Shown: positions 8,651 through 17,781, numbered from the stretch's first letter. The stretch: 64,000 nt of DNA from Streptomyces leeuwenhoekii (GCF_001013905.1 NZ_LN831790.1:6958001-7022000); one strand, 5' to 3'. Made by a program: numbers and translations. The notes: generated by a model from the letters alone, not told the origin.

Positions 8651-9190
8651 GTGACCGGGGCGGCGGCCGGGGGCGGCGAGGAGACCGGTGGCACCGGGCG
8701 GGACGGGACCGAGGTGGCCGTCCTGGTCGGGCTCCAGGCCTCCGGGAAGTCCACCTTCTACGAGCAGTGCCTGCGGGAGCGCTGCACGCTGGTCAGCAAG
8801 GACCGCTTCCCGCGCGGCGCCCGCGGCAAGCAGGCCCGGCAGATGCGGCTGATCGAGGAGGCGCTGGCCGGCGGCCGGTCGGTGGCGGTCGACAACACCA
8901 ACCCGTCGCCCGACGAGTGGGACCCGCTGGTGGCGGCCGGGCACGCGTACGGCGCCGCCGTCGTCGCCTACTGGTTCCCGCCGGACCTCACGGGCTCCCT
9001 GCGGCGCAACGCCGCGCGCGCCGGACGTGACCGGGTCCCGGACATCGGCGTCCGCGCCACACGGAAACGGCTGCGCCGGCCCACCCGCGAGGACGGTTTC
9101 GACGCCGTGCTCGACGTCCGCTTCGACGGCCGCGGCGGCTTCGACGTACGGCCCGCCTCCGCCGCCGACGGGTCCGCGGCGCAGGGGTGA
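8651..9190 (+). CDS. P-loop kinase-like AAA protein
   Basis: 179-aa P-loop NTPase of the polynucleotide-kinase/zeta-like kinase group. GTG start at 8651, 6 bp after the DUF1360 stop. Walker A is GLQASGKST at about residues 27-35; the segment SVAVDNTNPSPDEW is the conserved DNTN motif of the PNKP-type kinase domain, and VVAYWFPPDL plus RNAARAGRDRVPDIG form the lid. Substrate could be a nucleic acid 5' end or a small molecule; the sequence does not decide. The C-terminus has a short Gly/Ala tail. Confidence 0.78.
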   Translation: MTGAAAGGGEETGGTGRDGTEVAVLVGLQASGKSTFYEQCLRERCTLVSKDRFPRGARGKQARQMRLIEEALAGGRSVAVDNTNPSPDEWDPLVAAGHAYGAAVVAYWFPPDLTGSLRRNAARAGRDRVPDIGVRATRKRLRRPTREDGFDAVLDVRFDGRGGFDVRPASAADGSAAQG

Positions 9191-9230
9191 ACCACTCAGG
9201 GGCCCGGGACGCCGGCCCCCGAGCCGCCTC

Positions 9231-9659
9231 TCACGCCTCGCTCTCGACCGCCCGCGTCGTGGGCAGCAGCTCCCGGATGTCCGCGGGCAGCGCACCGGCC
9301 ACCTTCGTCATCTCCTCGGGGGAGACGGACGCGTCCAGCACGTTGAGCACCACCGCGGCGCGCTGGAGCGCGGCCTCCTCGGTGATACCCGCCCGCCAGG
9401 CCACCCGGCCGGCGAAGGCGGTGAGCCCGAAGCGCTCACCGGTACCCCGGGTGTGCCCGCTCCGACCGGCCGGCGCCTGTGCCGGGGGCACGGACCCGGC
9501 CAGCTCGTGCGGCAACTGGGCCGCCAGATGCTCGGCCAGCCCCTCGGGGAGACGCTCGGCCAGGGTGCGCAGCACGGCGGAGACCGTCCGTTCGGCCTCG
9601 TCCCGGCTGACGGCCCGGCTCTGCTCCTGGACGGTTCGCACCAGATCGTCGTACCTCAT
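9231..9659 (-). CDS. DUF2267 domain protein (second paralogue)
   Basis: 142-aa DUF2267 protein, on the opposite strand from the first paralogue at 7611. ATG at 9659. The two helical modules read RYDDLVRTVQEQSRAVSRDE ... AVLRTLAERLPEGLAEHLAAQLP and LQRAAVVLNVLDASVSPEEM ... AGALPADIRELLP. Compared with the 7611 protein it has an extra linker (about residues 55-75) rich in Ala, Gly and Pro. No active-site residues can be named. The function is unknown. Confidence 0.8.
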   Translation of the reverse strand: MRYDDLVRTVQEQSRAVSRDEAERTVSAVLRTLAERLPEGLAEHLAAQLPHELAGSVPPAQAPAGRSGHTRGTGERFGLTAFAGRVAWRAGITEEAALQRAAVVLNVLDASVSPEEMTKVAGALPADIRELLPTTRAVESEA

Positions 9660-9744
9660 CGGCGCCCACTCCCACTTCTCGGGCCACTCGGGTGCTTGGC
9701 ACGACGAGTGTCCGGTACGGGGAGGGCGACACCGGCGCCCGCGG

Positions 9745-10134
9745 TCAGGCGGACTGGGCGCGCTCCGCGTGCAGCTTCTTGACGCGCGCCGCCTCCTTGC
9801 GGACCTCCGCCTGGAGCGCCTGCTCCCGCTCCAGCCACTCGGGACGCTCCTGCTTCAGCGCCTCGATCTGCTCGGTGGTGAGGGGCTCGGTGATCCCGCC
9901 CCGGTGCAGCCCGGCGATGGAGACGCCCAGCTTCGCCGCCACCACCGGCCGGGGGTGCGGGCCGGTGCGGCGCAGCTCCCGCAGCCACTCGGGCGGGTCG
10001 GCCTGGAGCGCGTTCAGCTCGGCGCGCGAGACGACACCCTCCCGGAACTGCGCGGGTGTGGCCTCGAGGTACACACCCAGCTTCCTGGCCGCGGTCGCGG
10101 GCTTCATCGTCTGGGTGCTCTGGTGCTGGGTCAT
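9745..10134 (-). CDS. DUF5997 family protein
   Basis: 129-aa DUF5997 protein. I choose the ATG at 10134 (MTQHQSTQTMKPATAARK) because the conserved region begins there; an in-frame ATG at 10155 would add 7 residues. The conserved core contains the segments KLGVYLEATPAQFR, VVSRAELNALQADPPEWL and HPRPVVAAKLGVSIAGL, followed by a basic, coiled-coil-prone helix (LEREQALQAEVRKEAARVKKL). It may be DNA-associated, given the helical basic tail, but no function is known. It is divergent from the LysR-substrate-domain gene, with 58 bp between the starts. Confidence 0.85.
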   Translation of the reverse strand: MTQHQSTQTMKPATAARKLGVYLEATPAQFREGVVSRAELNALQADPPEWLRELRRTGPHPRPVVAAKLGVSIAGLHRGGITEPLTTEQIEALKQERPEWLEREQALQAEVRKEAARVKKLHAERAQSA

Positions 10135-10192
10135 GCCATCCAGGGTATCGAGCATGTGCGCGACCGATGACCACGCCCGGTAACCTGGCCAG

Positions 10193-11014
10193 GTGACAGC
10201 CTCGGAAAAACCCGCCTCGTTCCGGCTCGCGTACGTCCCGGGCGTGATGCCCGACAAGTGGGTGCGCGTCTGGCACGAGCGGCTGCCCGGTGTTCCGCTG
10301 TCCCTGACCCAGGTCGCCGCCGCCGAGGCCGGTGGCGTGCTGCTGGACGGCCGGGCCGACGCGGGCCTGGTACGGCTGCCCGTCGACCGGACGGTGCTCA
10401 GCGCCATCCCGCTCTACACCGAGACGACGGTGGTGTTGGTCCCCAAGGACCACCTCGTCACGGCGGCCGACGAGGTGTCGGTCGCGGACCTGGCCGACGA
10501 GATCGTGCTGCACCCCCTCGACGACGTCCTCGGCTGGGAGCGGCTCCCGGGCCGGCCCGCCTTCGAGCGCCCCGCCACCACGGCGGACGCCGTCGAGCTG
10601 GTCGCGGCGGGGATCGGGGTGCTCGTGGTCCCGCTGTCGCTGGCCCGGCTGCACCACCGCAAGGACCTCACCCACCGGCCGCTCACCGACGCCCCCACGT
10701 CGAGCGTCGCGCTGTCCTGGCCCCAGGAGGCCACCACCGACCTGGTGGAGGACTTCATCGGCATCGTCCGCGGCCGGACCGTCAACAGCACCCGGGGCCG
10801 CAGGCCGGGCCCGGCGCAGGAGGACGCCGAGCGGACCGGCGCGGGCGGCGCCGGGCGCAAGCCCACGGCGGGCAGGCAGCAGGCCGGGGCCAAGGCTGCC
10901 GGGGCCCGGTCCGGGGGAAGGACGGGCGGCGGCAAGCCGGCCGGCCGGAACCCGCGCCGGGGCTCCGGCGGCACCGCCAAGGGCGGCGGCCGGCGCGGCG
11001 GCCGCCGGTCCTAG
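10193..11014 (+). CDS. LysR-type substrate-binding-domain protein without HTH, basic tail
   Basis: 273 aa, GTG start at 10193. The first 200 residues form a type 2 periplasmic-binding fold like the effector domain of LysR regulators (FRLAYVPGVMPDKWVRVW, ADAGLVRLPVD, IPLYTETTVVLVPKDH, LVAAGIGVLVVPLS), but there is no N-terminal helix-turn-helix. Residues about 200-273 are a disordered Lys/Arg/Gly/Ala-rich tail (RKPTAGRQQAGAK ... GGGRRGGRRS) that could bind nucleic acid or the nucleoid. This looks like an autonomous ligand sensor that may act with the divergent DUF5997 protein; that partnership is inference from adjacency. Confidence 0.8.
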   Translation: MTASEKPASFRLAYVPGVMPDKWVRVWHERLPGVPLSLTQVAAAEAGGVLLDGRADAGLVRLPVDRTVLSAIPLYTETTVVLVPKDHLVTAADEVSVADLADEIVLHPLDDVLGWERLPGRPAFERPATTADAVELVAAGIGVLVVPLSLARLHHRKDLTHRPLTDAPTSSVALSWPQEATTDLVEDFIGIVRGRTVNSTRGRRPGPAQEDAERTGAGGAGRKPTAGRQQAGAKAAGARSGGRTGGGKPAGRNPRRGSGGTAKGGGRRGGRRS

Positions 11015-11015
11015 C

Positions 11016-11055
11016 TAGTGCCGCGACAGGGCGAACGTTGCCTGCCGCGGCACTA
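11016..11055. repeat. 40-bp near-perfect palindrome (hairpin)
   Basis: Arms TAGTGCCGCG (11016-11025) and CGCGGCACTA (11046-11055) pair perfectly; inside, CAGG/CCTG and the palindrome AACGTT continue the symmetry. It starts one base after the LysR-like gene stop and could act as a terminator, but the extended symmetry without a T-run looks more like a dispersed palindromic repeat. Confidence 0.7.
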
Positions 11056-11093
11056 AGCACCACCCGGGACCGGGACGCGGGCGGGCCCCGCCG

Positions 11094-11740
11094 TCACCTG
11101 GACGCCACGCGGCTCACGGCGCGTACGAGGCCCTCCGTGCCGTCTCCACCACCCGGTCGCCGTCGGCCCGGCCGAGCAAGCCCGGCGGAGCGCCAGACGT
11201 CCACCGCCGACCGGACCCGGGCCGGCAGCGCCCCCTTGCCGGCGAACGGCGCCCCGGCCCAGATGTCGTCCAGCAGCGCGGTGCCGTCGGACCGCGCCGG
11301 ATCGGCGACGCCCGAGTCGGTGCCGCCGAAGACCACCCGGGGTTCGGCCCGCCGGAAGCAGGCGTGCGTCGGGTCCTCGGTCCCCTCGAAGAACGGCGCC
11401 AGCGCGATGCCGTTCAGGGGGTAGCGCAGCGGCTCGCCCGGCACCGGGGTGAGCGAGGGCAGCAGGTCGCCGGAGAGGCCCGCGTTGCGGTACAGCCCCA
11501 GCTCCAGGTGGCGCGCGGCGGGGTCGCGGGCCACCAGGCTGACCGGTCCGAGGAAGGGGTCTGGAGGGACGGCGGAACACCTGGAGCAGCCGGTTCACGT
11601 CGTAGCCGCGGGCGTGGTCGAGCATCGGACGCCGCTTGTCGGCGAAGAGCCCGGGGCCGAGGGCGACGTCGCCGAGTGCGAACGGCCGCACGGCCCAGGC
11701 GTCCGGCGCCGGCAGGGGGGCGGCCGTGCGGCGGCCGCGA
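11094..11740 (-). pseudogene. Remnant of a GH127-like (DUF1680) beta-L-arabinofuranosidase
   Basis: Two pieces of one secreted glycosidase in different frames. The N-terminal scrap (about 11730-11575) reads AVRPFALGDVALGPGLFADK and HARGYDVNRLLQVFR, the usual start of GH127/DUF1680 proteins after a signal peptide. The C-terminal piece (about 11568-11094) reads LELGLYRNAGLSGDLL, YPLNGIALAPFFEG and PRVVFGGTDSGVADPA, typical of the family's late region. The catalytic barrel between them, several hundred residues, is missing and the frame changes at the junction near 11570. The signal peptide region also appears out of frame near a C-run at about 11718. Inactive as it stands. Confidence 0.62.
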
Positions 11741-11836
11741 CGCCTGCCCTCACCCGGGGGTGACCGCCGTGAGCACGGCCGTCTGGAGAAGGTGCCGTCC
11801 GGACAAGGGCGGTGCCATGTCGCCTCCCGTCCCACT

Positions 11837-11852
11837 GTTCGAAATTCTGAAC
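11837..11852. promoter_or_regulatory. Palindrome upstream of the GH127 remnant
   Basis: GTTCGAAATTCTGAAC has GTTC/GAAC ends and a nearly symmetric centre. It lies about 100 bp upstream of the decayed glycosidase and could be its former operator; no regulator can be named. Confidence 0.3.
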
Positions 11853-12002
11853 AAGGCGCGAAAGATCGACCAGACGCTAGAGGGGGAAGGCAAAGCGTCA
11901 ACGGTACGCACGAGGGTCCGGCGCGGCGGGACCGCGCGGGCCGGTTCACCCTTTCGGGGGACACCTGCCCTGACCGACCCCTCGGGGGAGGCGATCTTCC
12001 TA

Positions 12003-14051
12003 ATGTCCACGGCCATGGACGACACCTTCATCCCACTGCCCTGGTCGCTTCGCACAGCCACCGTTCCCACGCTGCCCGGCTCGTCCCTGCGATGGGCCGA
12101 CACGTTGCGGACACTCTTGGAGCGATTGGCACGGCTGTCGGAGGCCGCGGACGTCCTCGACGACGTCGCGAAGCTGCTGGAGGTGCGGCGGGAGACGGCC
12201 CGCAGGACGCTCTCCGGGCTGGCCCGCGCCGGAGTGCTGCGCCGGGCGGGCGCGTCCTTCGCACCGTCGGAGGCGGCGCGGCGGTGGCAGACGGAGGGGG
12301 ACCCCGCCGTCCTGATCGGCACCCTCCACACACACGTCCGCTACGTCGGGGAGCTGATGGAAACGCTCATCCGGCAGCCGGCCGGCCACGAGGAGCTGCG
12401 CCGGGACGCCGGCGAGCGCTTCGCGCTGCCCTGGGACTCGGCGGGACCGGTACGGGACCGCACCAACTGGCTGCGGGCCCTGCGGCTCGCCGACCTGTTC
12501 GACGGGCGGGTCCATCTGACGGCGGAGGGCAAGCGCGCGCAGTCGCTGCTGGTGCCGGGCACCGCGCCCGTCGAAGGGGAGGAGCCCGCCGAACTGCCGG
12601 AGCCCCCGGCGGCCGTCGCCGCCCTGCTCGCCGGGCTCGACACGCGCGCCCTGGAGAACCGGGCCCGGGCCGCCGCCCTCTACGTCCCGGGCGGCCAGGA
12701 GGGCGACGGGCGGCTGGAGGCGCTGCGCCTGCTGACGGAGGCCGCCATGCCCCGGCTGACCGACGACGCCTTCACCCGGCTGGTGCTGGACGAGTTCCCC
12801 GGCACCAGCCGCGTCTCCAGCGCCAGGACGGCCCGTGACACGGTCAAGCAGCTCGGACTGGTCCGCCGTGTCTCCTCGACGGCCTGGGCCGCCACCGAGG
12901 CGGGCGCGGACTGGGTGGCCACCGACCAGGCCGTCGACCTGGCCCGGATCGTCCACGCCCACGTCTTCTACTTCGCGGAGATCCTCCACGACCTGGACGG
13001 CTGCGCGCCGCCGACGGCCGCCGGTCTCGCCGAGCGGGCCGCCGCCCGCACCGGCGCGGGCGGGCGCACGCCGACGCCCGCCGCGGTCAAGGCCCGACTG
13101 GACCTCCTGCTGGCGTGCGGGCTGGTGACCAAGACGACCCACACCGCCTACGCGGTGACCGCGCTCGGCCGGGCCTTCCGCGACACCGTGCCCTGCCTGC
13201 CCGCCCCGGAGCCCGCCCGCTCCGCCGCCGCGGCCGTACCCGGCCCGGCCTCCCCGGCCCGGGCCGGCCGGGCCGAGGCCCTCGCCTCGGAGCTGGAGGC
13301 CGCCGCCCTGCACGGCGGCGACCACGAACGCCTGGAACGCGCCGCCGTCGAGGCCCTCGGCCATCTCGGCATGCCGGGCGAGTGGATCGGCGGGACGGGC
13401 CACGCCGACGGCCGCGTACGGCACGGAGTGGGCGCCCGGAGCCGTGTCCTGGCCGTGGAGGCCAAGGCGTCCTCCAGCGGGCGGGTCACCGAGCAGCACC
13501 TCTACGGGTTGCCGGAACACCGCGCGGAGATCGGCGCCGACATCACCCTCCTCATCGGTCCCGGCTTCGACCGCCGGCTGCTCCGAGCGGCGGACGACGA
13601 CCCCGCCATCGCCGTCGTCCTCACCGGCCTGCTCGCCGAGGCGGTACGGGCACAGGAGCTCACCCCGCTCACCCCGCCCGAGCTGGAGCCCCTGGTCGAC
13701 CCCGGGCTGCGTGCGGACCAGCGGGCCGACCACCTGCGCCGGGCCTGGCAGGCGCAGCGGGACCGCGCCCGGCTGGAGCGTATCCTGGTGGACATCCTCA
13801 TCAAGGAGGCCGAGGACCCGTTGCAGGAAGGCGGCTGGCTCGACGTGGCCGCCGTCCGGCGGGAACTGCGCGGCAGCGGCGTGCGCGCCACCGAGACCGA
13901 GGTGACCGACGCGCTGGCCTTCCTCGCCTGCCCGCGGGTCGCCGTCGTGGAGCGGTCCGGCCACGGCTACCGGGCCGTCGCCGCGGCGGACACCGCCCGG
14001 CAGCGCATGTCCGGTCTCGGCCGGCAGTGGGACGTGTCACCGGCGGCCTGA
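12003..14051 (+). CDS. Winged-helix / PD-(D/E)XK nuclease-like protein of unknown role
   Basis: 682 aa. The ATG at 12003 has GGGGGAGG about 10 nt upstream. Residues 30-105 form a winged-helix-like domain (VAKLLEVRRETARRTLSGLARAGVLRR); similar modules recur at about 235-310 (ARTARDTVKQLGLVRRVSS) and 345-400 (VKARLDLLLACGLVTKT), and a fourth at about 615-670. Each of the first three is paired with a helix containing HTHVRYVGELMETL or HAHVFYFAEILHDL, suggesting internal duplication. Residues 440-530 look like a restriction-endonuclease fold: D469 in HADGRV, then E486 and K488 in VEAKAS, Q/Y in EQHLYGL, and ADITLLIGPGF. That spacing fits PD-(D/E)XK enzymes of the Mrr type. It could be a restriction or defence nuclease, or a DNA-binding regulator with a nuclease-like fold. 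No methylase neighbour is present. Confidence 0.65.
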   Translation: MSTAMDDTFIPLPWSLRTATVPTLPGSSLRWADTLRTLLERLARLSEAADVLDDVAKLLEVRRETARRTLSGLARAGVLRRAGASFAPSEAARRWQTEGDPAVLIGTLHTHVRYVGELMETLIRQPAGHEELRRDAGERFALPWDSAGPVRDRTNWLRALRLADLFDGRVHLTAEGKRAQSLLVPGTAPVEGEEPAELPEPPAAVAALLAGLDTRALENRARAAALYVPGGQEGDGRLEALRLLTEAAMPRLTDDAFTRLVLDEFPGTSRVSSARTARDTVKQLGLVRRVSSTAWAATEAGADWVATDQAVDLARIVHAHVFYFAEILHDLDGCAPPTAAGLAERAAARTGAGGRTPTPAAVKARLDLLLACGLVTKTTHTAYAVTALGRAFRDTVPCLPAPEPARSAAAAVPGPASPARAGRAEALASELEAAALHGGDHERLERAAVEALGHLGMPGEWIGGTGHADGRVRHGVGARSRVLAVEAKASSSGRVTEQHLYGLPEHRAEIGADITLLIGPGFDRRLLRAADDDPAIAVVLTGLLAEAVRAQELTPLTPPELEPLVDPGLRADQRADHLRRAWQAQRDRARLERILVDILIKEAEDPLQEGGWLDVAAVRRELRGSGVRATETEVTDALAFLACPRVAVVERSGHGYRAVAAADTARQRMSGLGRQWDVSPAA

Positions 14052-14056
14052 CCGGC

Positions 14057-17000
14057 TCACCAGGTGTCGACGAAGCCGCGCCCCTCGCCCCCGGGGCCCG
14101 GCCACCCCTCCAGCGCCGCCAGGATCCACGCCCGCGACCCCGCCGGATCGATCACCGCGTCGATCTCCAGCGCCGCCGCCGCGTTCACGGCCTTCCCGCG
14201 CTCGGCCAGGCGGCGGTGGCCAGGGGGACGCGGGTGGAGCCGCCCAGCAGGGCCATCGCGCCCAGCCCGTACGCCTTGCGCAGCACCAGACCGACCAACG
14301 GCACCCGCAGATGGGCACCGGTCACGAAGAGACGGGCGAAGTGCCGTACCGTCGCCGTCCGTTCCGCGTCCGGGCCGACCATGAAGCCCGGGGTGTCGCA
14401 CAGCGAGACGACCGGCAGGCCGAAGGCGTCGCAGAGCTGGAGGAAGCGGGCCGCCTTGTCGGCCGCGTCCCGGTCGATCGCCCCGCCCAGGTGGCCCGGG
14501 TTGCTGGCGATCAGCCCCAGCGGCCGGCCCCCGATGCGGACCAGGCAGGTCAGCACCCCCACGCCGAAGGCCGGCCGCAGCTCCAGCACGGAACCGGTGT
14601 CCGCCAGCCCGTCGATCACCGCCCGGACGTCGTAGGCGCGGCGGCGGTTCTCCGGCACCGCGTGCCGCAGCGGTCGCTGGTCCGGTGCCTCCCAGTCCTC
14701 CCGGCGGCCCTGGAAGTACGACAGGTAGCGCCGGGCCGTCGTCACGGCCTCCGCCTCGTCGGCGACCGCGATGTCCACCACCCCGTTGGGCACCTGCACC
14801 GACAGCGGGCCCACCTCCTCGGGCCGGTACACACCGAGGCCGCCGCCCTCGATCATCGCGGGACCGCCCATCCCGATGGTGGCCTCGGGCGTGGCGATCA
14901 CCACGTCGCAGCAGCCCAGCAGGGCCGCGTTGCCCGCGAAGCAGCGGCCCGAGGCGATGCCGACCAGCGGGACCAGTCCGCTCAGCCGCCCCATCCGGTG
15001 GAAGGTGGGCACATGCAGGCCCGCCACGGACGCCGTGTCCGTGTCGCCGGGACGGCCGCCGCCGCCCTCCGCGAACAGCACCACCGGCAGCCGCCGTTCG
15101 GCGGCGAGGTGCAGCATGCGGTCCGCCTTGCGGTGGTTGTTCAGCCCCTGCGTGCCGGCGAGGACCGTGTAGTCGTACGACATCACCACGCACGGCGCGC
15201 CGCCGATCCGCCCGGTGCCGGTGACCATGCCGTCGGCCGGGGTGCTGCGGATCAGGTCCTCCAGCGAGCGGCGGTGGCGCTGGGCGGCGATCGCCAGGGC
15301 CCCGAACTCGGTGAAGGTACCGGGATCGCACAGGTCGCCGATGTTCTCGCGGGCCGTGCGCCGGCCCGAGGCGTGCCGCCCGGCCACCGCTTCCGGCCGG
15401 TGCTCGTCCAGCCCGGCGGCGTGCCGGCGCAGCGCCTCGGCCAGGTCGGCGCGGACGTGGTCCGGGTCGGCCACGTCGGCGGGCGCCACCTGCGCGGGCG
15501 AGCCGGACACCCCGTCGAGGGTGACGAGCACCCGGCCCTCGCCGACCGTGGCGCCCACGCGCGCGTGCACGGCGTCCACGACCCCGGCGCCGGGCGCCCG
15601 CACCACGTGCTCCATCTTCATGGCCTCGATCACCAGCAACTGCTGCCCGGCGCCCACCGGTTCGCCGGGGGAGACGTCGACGGAGACGACCGTGCCGCTC
15701 ATCGGCGCGGGCACCGTCCCGTCCGCGGGCCGCCCGGTCACGTCCTCGGCGCCGGGCCGGGCATGCTCGGCGACGACCTGGGTGTGCGCCCAGAAACGGG
15801 GCCGGGCCAGCACCTCCCGCAGCAGACCGAGCCCCGTCCGCACCCCCTCCACGGTGAACTCGCCCAGCGCCCGCCGCGCCCGCGCGCACGCCGCCTCCAC
15901 ACCGCCGCCGGGCACATGCGCGACGACCTTCGCGAGCAGAGGGTCGTAGCGGGCGTCCACCTCGGTCCCGGTCCGGGCGGCCGTGTCGACCCGGATGCCG
16001 GGCCCGGCCGGCACGTCGAAGCGGGTGAGGCGCCCGGCCGACGGGCGCACGCTGCCGTCCGGGCCCGCCGTCTCGGCGTACACCCGCGCCTGCACGGCGC
16101 AGCCGCGCGGCGGCGCGGGCGGACCGGCCAGGCCCAGGTCCTCCAGCGTCCGGCCGGCGGCCAGCCCGAGTTGGGCGGCGACCAGGTCGACGCCGGTCAC
16201 CTCCTCGGTGACCGTGTGCTCCACCTGGAGCCGCGGATTGGCCTCGATGAAGTGGAAGGCATCGCCCCGGACGAGGAACTCGACGGTGACCAGGCTCGTG
16301 CACCCGGCGGCGCGAGCCAGGCGCAGGGCGCTGTCGAGGATCTCCTGGCGCACGGCGTCGGGCAGTTCCGGTGCCGGCGCTATCTCGATCAGCTTCTGGT
16401 GGCGGCGCTGGGCACTGCAGTCCCGGTCCCACAGGTGGGTGACCGCCCCGGTCGCGTCCCCTATGATCTGGACCTCGACGTGCCGGGCGCCCTCCAGGAG
16501 CCGCTCCACGTACAACTCGCCCCGGCCGAAGGCCGCCTCGGCCTCCGACGCGCACCTCTCCCAGGCTTCCGCCAGCTCCCCGGCCCGCCGTACGACCCGC
16601 ATCCCGCGCCCGCCGCCCCCGGCGACCGCCTTGATCATCAACGGTCCGCCCGCGAGGAAATCCCGGGCCTCCGCCTGCGTGGTGGCGCCCCGCGTCCCCG
16701 GCAGTACCGGCACCCCCGCCGCGACCGCGAGGTCACGGGCGCGTGCCTTGTCCCCGAAGACCTCCAGCACCTCCGGTGACGGCCCGACGAACACGATCCC
16801 CGCCCGCGCGCACCGGCGCGCGAAGTCCGCGTTCTCGCTCAGGAACCCGTAGCCCGGGTGGAGGAAACCGCAGCCCGTGCGGCGGGCGGCGGCGAGCAGG
16901 GCGTCCGCGTCCAGGTACCCGGCCACCGCGACCGCCTCGTCGGCCGCCCGGACGTGCGCCTCGTCCCCCTCGGCGTGCACGGCGACCGCGCGCATCCCGG

Positions 17001-17073
17001 CCTCCGACGCGGCCCGCAGCACCCGGACGGCGATCTCCCCGCGGTTGGCGACGAGCACGGCGGCAGAACCCAT
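14057..17073 (-). pseudogene. Fused acyl-CoA carboxylase (biotin carboxylase-BCCP-carboxyltransferase), 3' end broken
   Basis: Single-chain acyl-CoA carboxylase. ATG at 17073 behind GGAGG. Order: biotin carboxylase (residues 1-450: VANRGEIAVRVLRAA, GGGGRGMRVV, FIEANPRLQVEH), biotin carrier (about 500-570, EAMKMEHV with the biotinyl Lys), carboxyltransferase (about 585 onward: SYDYTVLAGTQG, GASGR-equivalent GIASGRCFAG, CDTPGFMVG). The frame stops at 14185 after GGSTRVPLATAAWPSAGRP. The normal ending continues in another frame (14057 to about 14213: RLAERGKAVNAAAALEIDAV), so a deletion of roughly 40 codons plus a frame change removed part of the second carboxyltransferase lobe. The 962-aa product may be inactive. 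The substrate (acetyl-, propionyl- or longer acyl-CoA) is not determinable. Divergent from its presumed TetR regulator. Confidence 0.85.
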
Positions 17074-17112
17074 GGAGACCTCCAGGACGGCATCGACCGG
17101 CTTGTCATGGTC

Positions 17113-17136
17113 ATTGACATTGACGTCAACGTCAAT
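17113..17136. promoter_or_regulatory. 24-bp palindromic operator of the carboxylase/TetR pair
   Basis: Outer arms ATTGAC/GTCAAT flank the perfect palindrome TTGACGTCAA; only one base pair breaks the symmetry. It lies between the divergent carboxylase (start 17073) and TetR gene (GTG 17149), as expected for an autoregulated TetR repressor. TTGAC-type palindromes are known in acyl-CoA catabolism regulators. Confidence 0.7.
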
Positions 17137-17148
17137 ACGCTGGGCCGG

Positions 17149-17781
17149 GTGGCACGCACACACAAGGCATGGGCCGTCCGCACCGCCCGCGACCGCACCG
17201 AGGCCCCGGCCCGCGCCCGCCTTCTCGACGCGGCCGAGGCCGTCTTCACCCGGCTCGGCTACGGTCCCGCCACCGTCGCCGACATCACCGCCGAGGCCGA
17301 GGTGTCCCGCGCGGGCTTCTACGTGTACTTCGCCTCCAAGGAGGAGGTCTTCCGCGTCCTCGCGGCGCGGGTGCGGGACGCCTTCCTCGCCGCGCAGGAG
17401 GTCCCCGGCGTCGACACCGACGACGTACGGGCCGTGGCGGAGGCGTCCGTGGGCGCGTTCGTCGCCGCCTACGCCCGGCACCTGCCGCTGCTCGGCCTGC
17501 TGGAGCAGCAGGCCCGCACCGACCCGGAGGTGGCGGAGCTGTGGCGCGAGATCAGGGAGCGGCCCGTGCACCGCCACGCCCGCTACATCCGCCGCCTGGC
17601 CGCCGAGGGCCGCGCCCGCCCGCTCGCCGAGCCGCTCACCCTGGCCCGCGCGGTGGGCGGCATGTGCGTCGAGTTCGCCCGCCGCACCGCCGAACGGCCC
17701 GGCATCCACCAGGACGCCGTGCGCGATGTCACCGCCCTCTACCTGCACCTGCTGGGAGCAGGACCGGCCCACCGGGAATGA
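17149..17781 (+). CDS. TetR-family regulator of the carboxylase locus
   Basis: 210-aa TetR regulator. The start is taken as GTG 17149 (VARTHKAWAVRTARDR); an in-frame ATG at 17107 would put the operator inside the gene. No strong ribosome binding site precedes 17149, so a leaderless or short-leader mRNA is possible. The HTH is at about residues 20-65 (RLLDAAEAVFTRLGYGPATV ... RAGFYVYFASKEEVF). The C-terminal domain (about 80-205) is of the long-helix ligand type. It probably represses the divergent acyl-CoA carboxylase through the adjacent 24-bp palindrome; the inducer is likely an acyl-CoA, by analogy. Confidence 0.83.
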   Translation: MARTHKAWAVRTARDRTEAPARARLLDAAEAVFTRLGYGPATVADITAEAEVSRAGFYVYFASKEEVFRVLAARVRDAFLAAQEVPGVDTDDVRAVAEASVGAFVAAYARHLPLLGLLEQQARTDPEVAELWREIRERPVHRHARYIRRLAAEGRARPLAEPLTLARAVGGMCVEFARRTAERPGIHQDAVRDVTALYLHLLGAGPAHRE

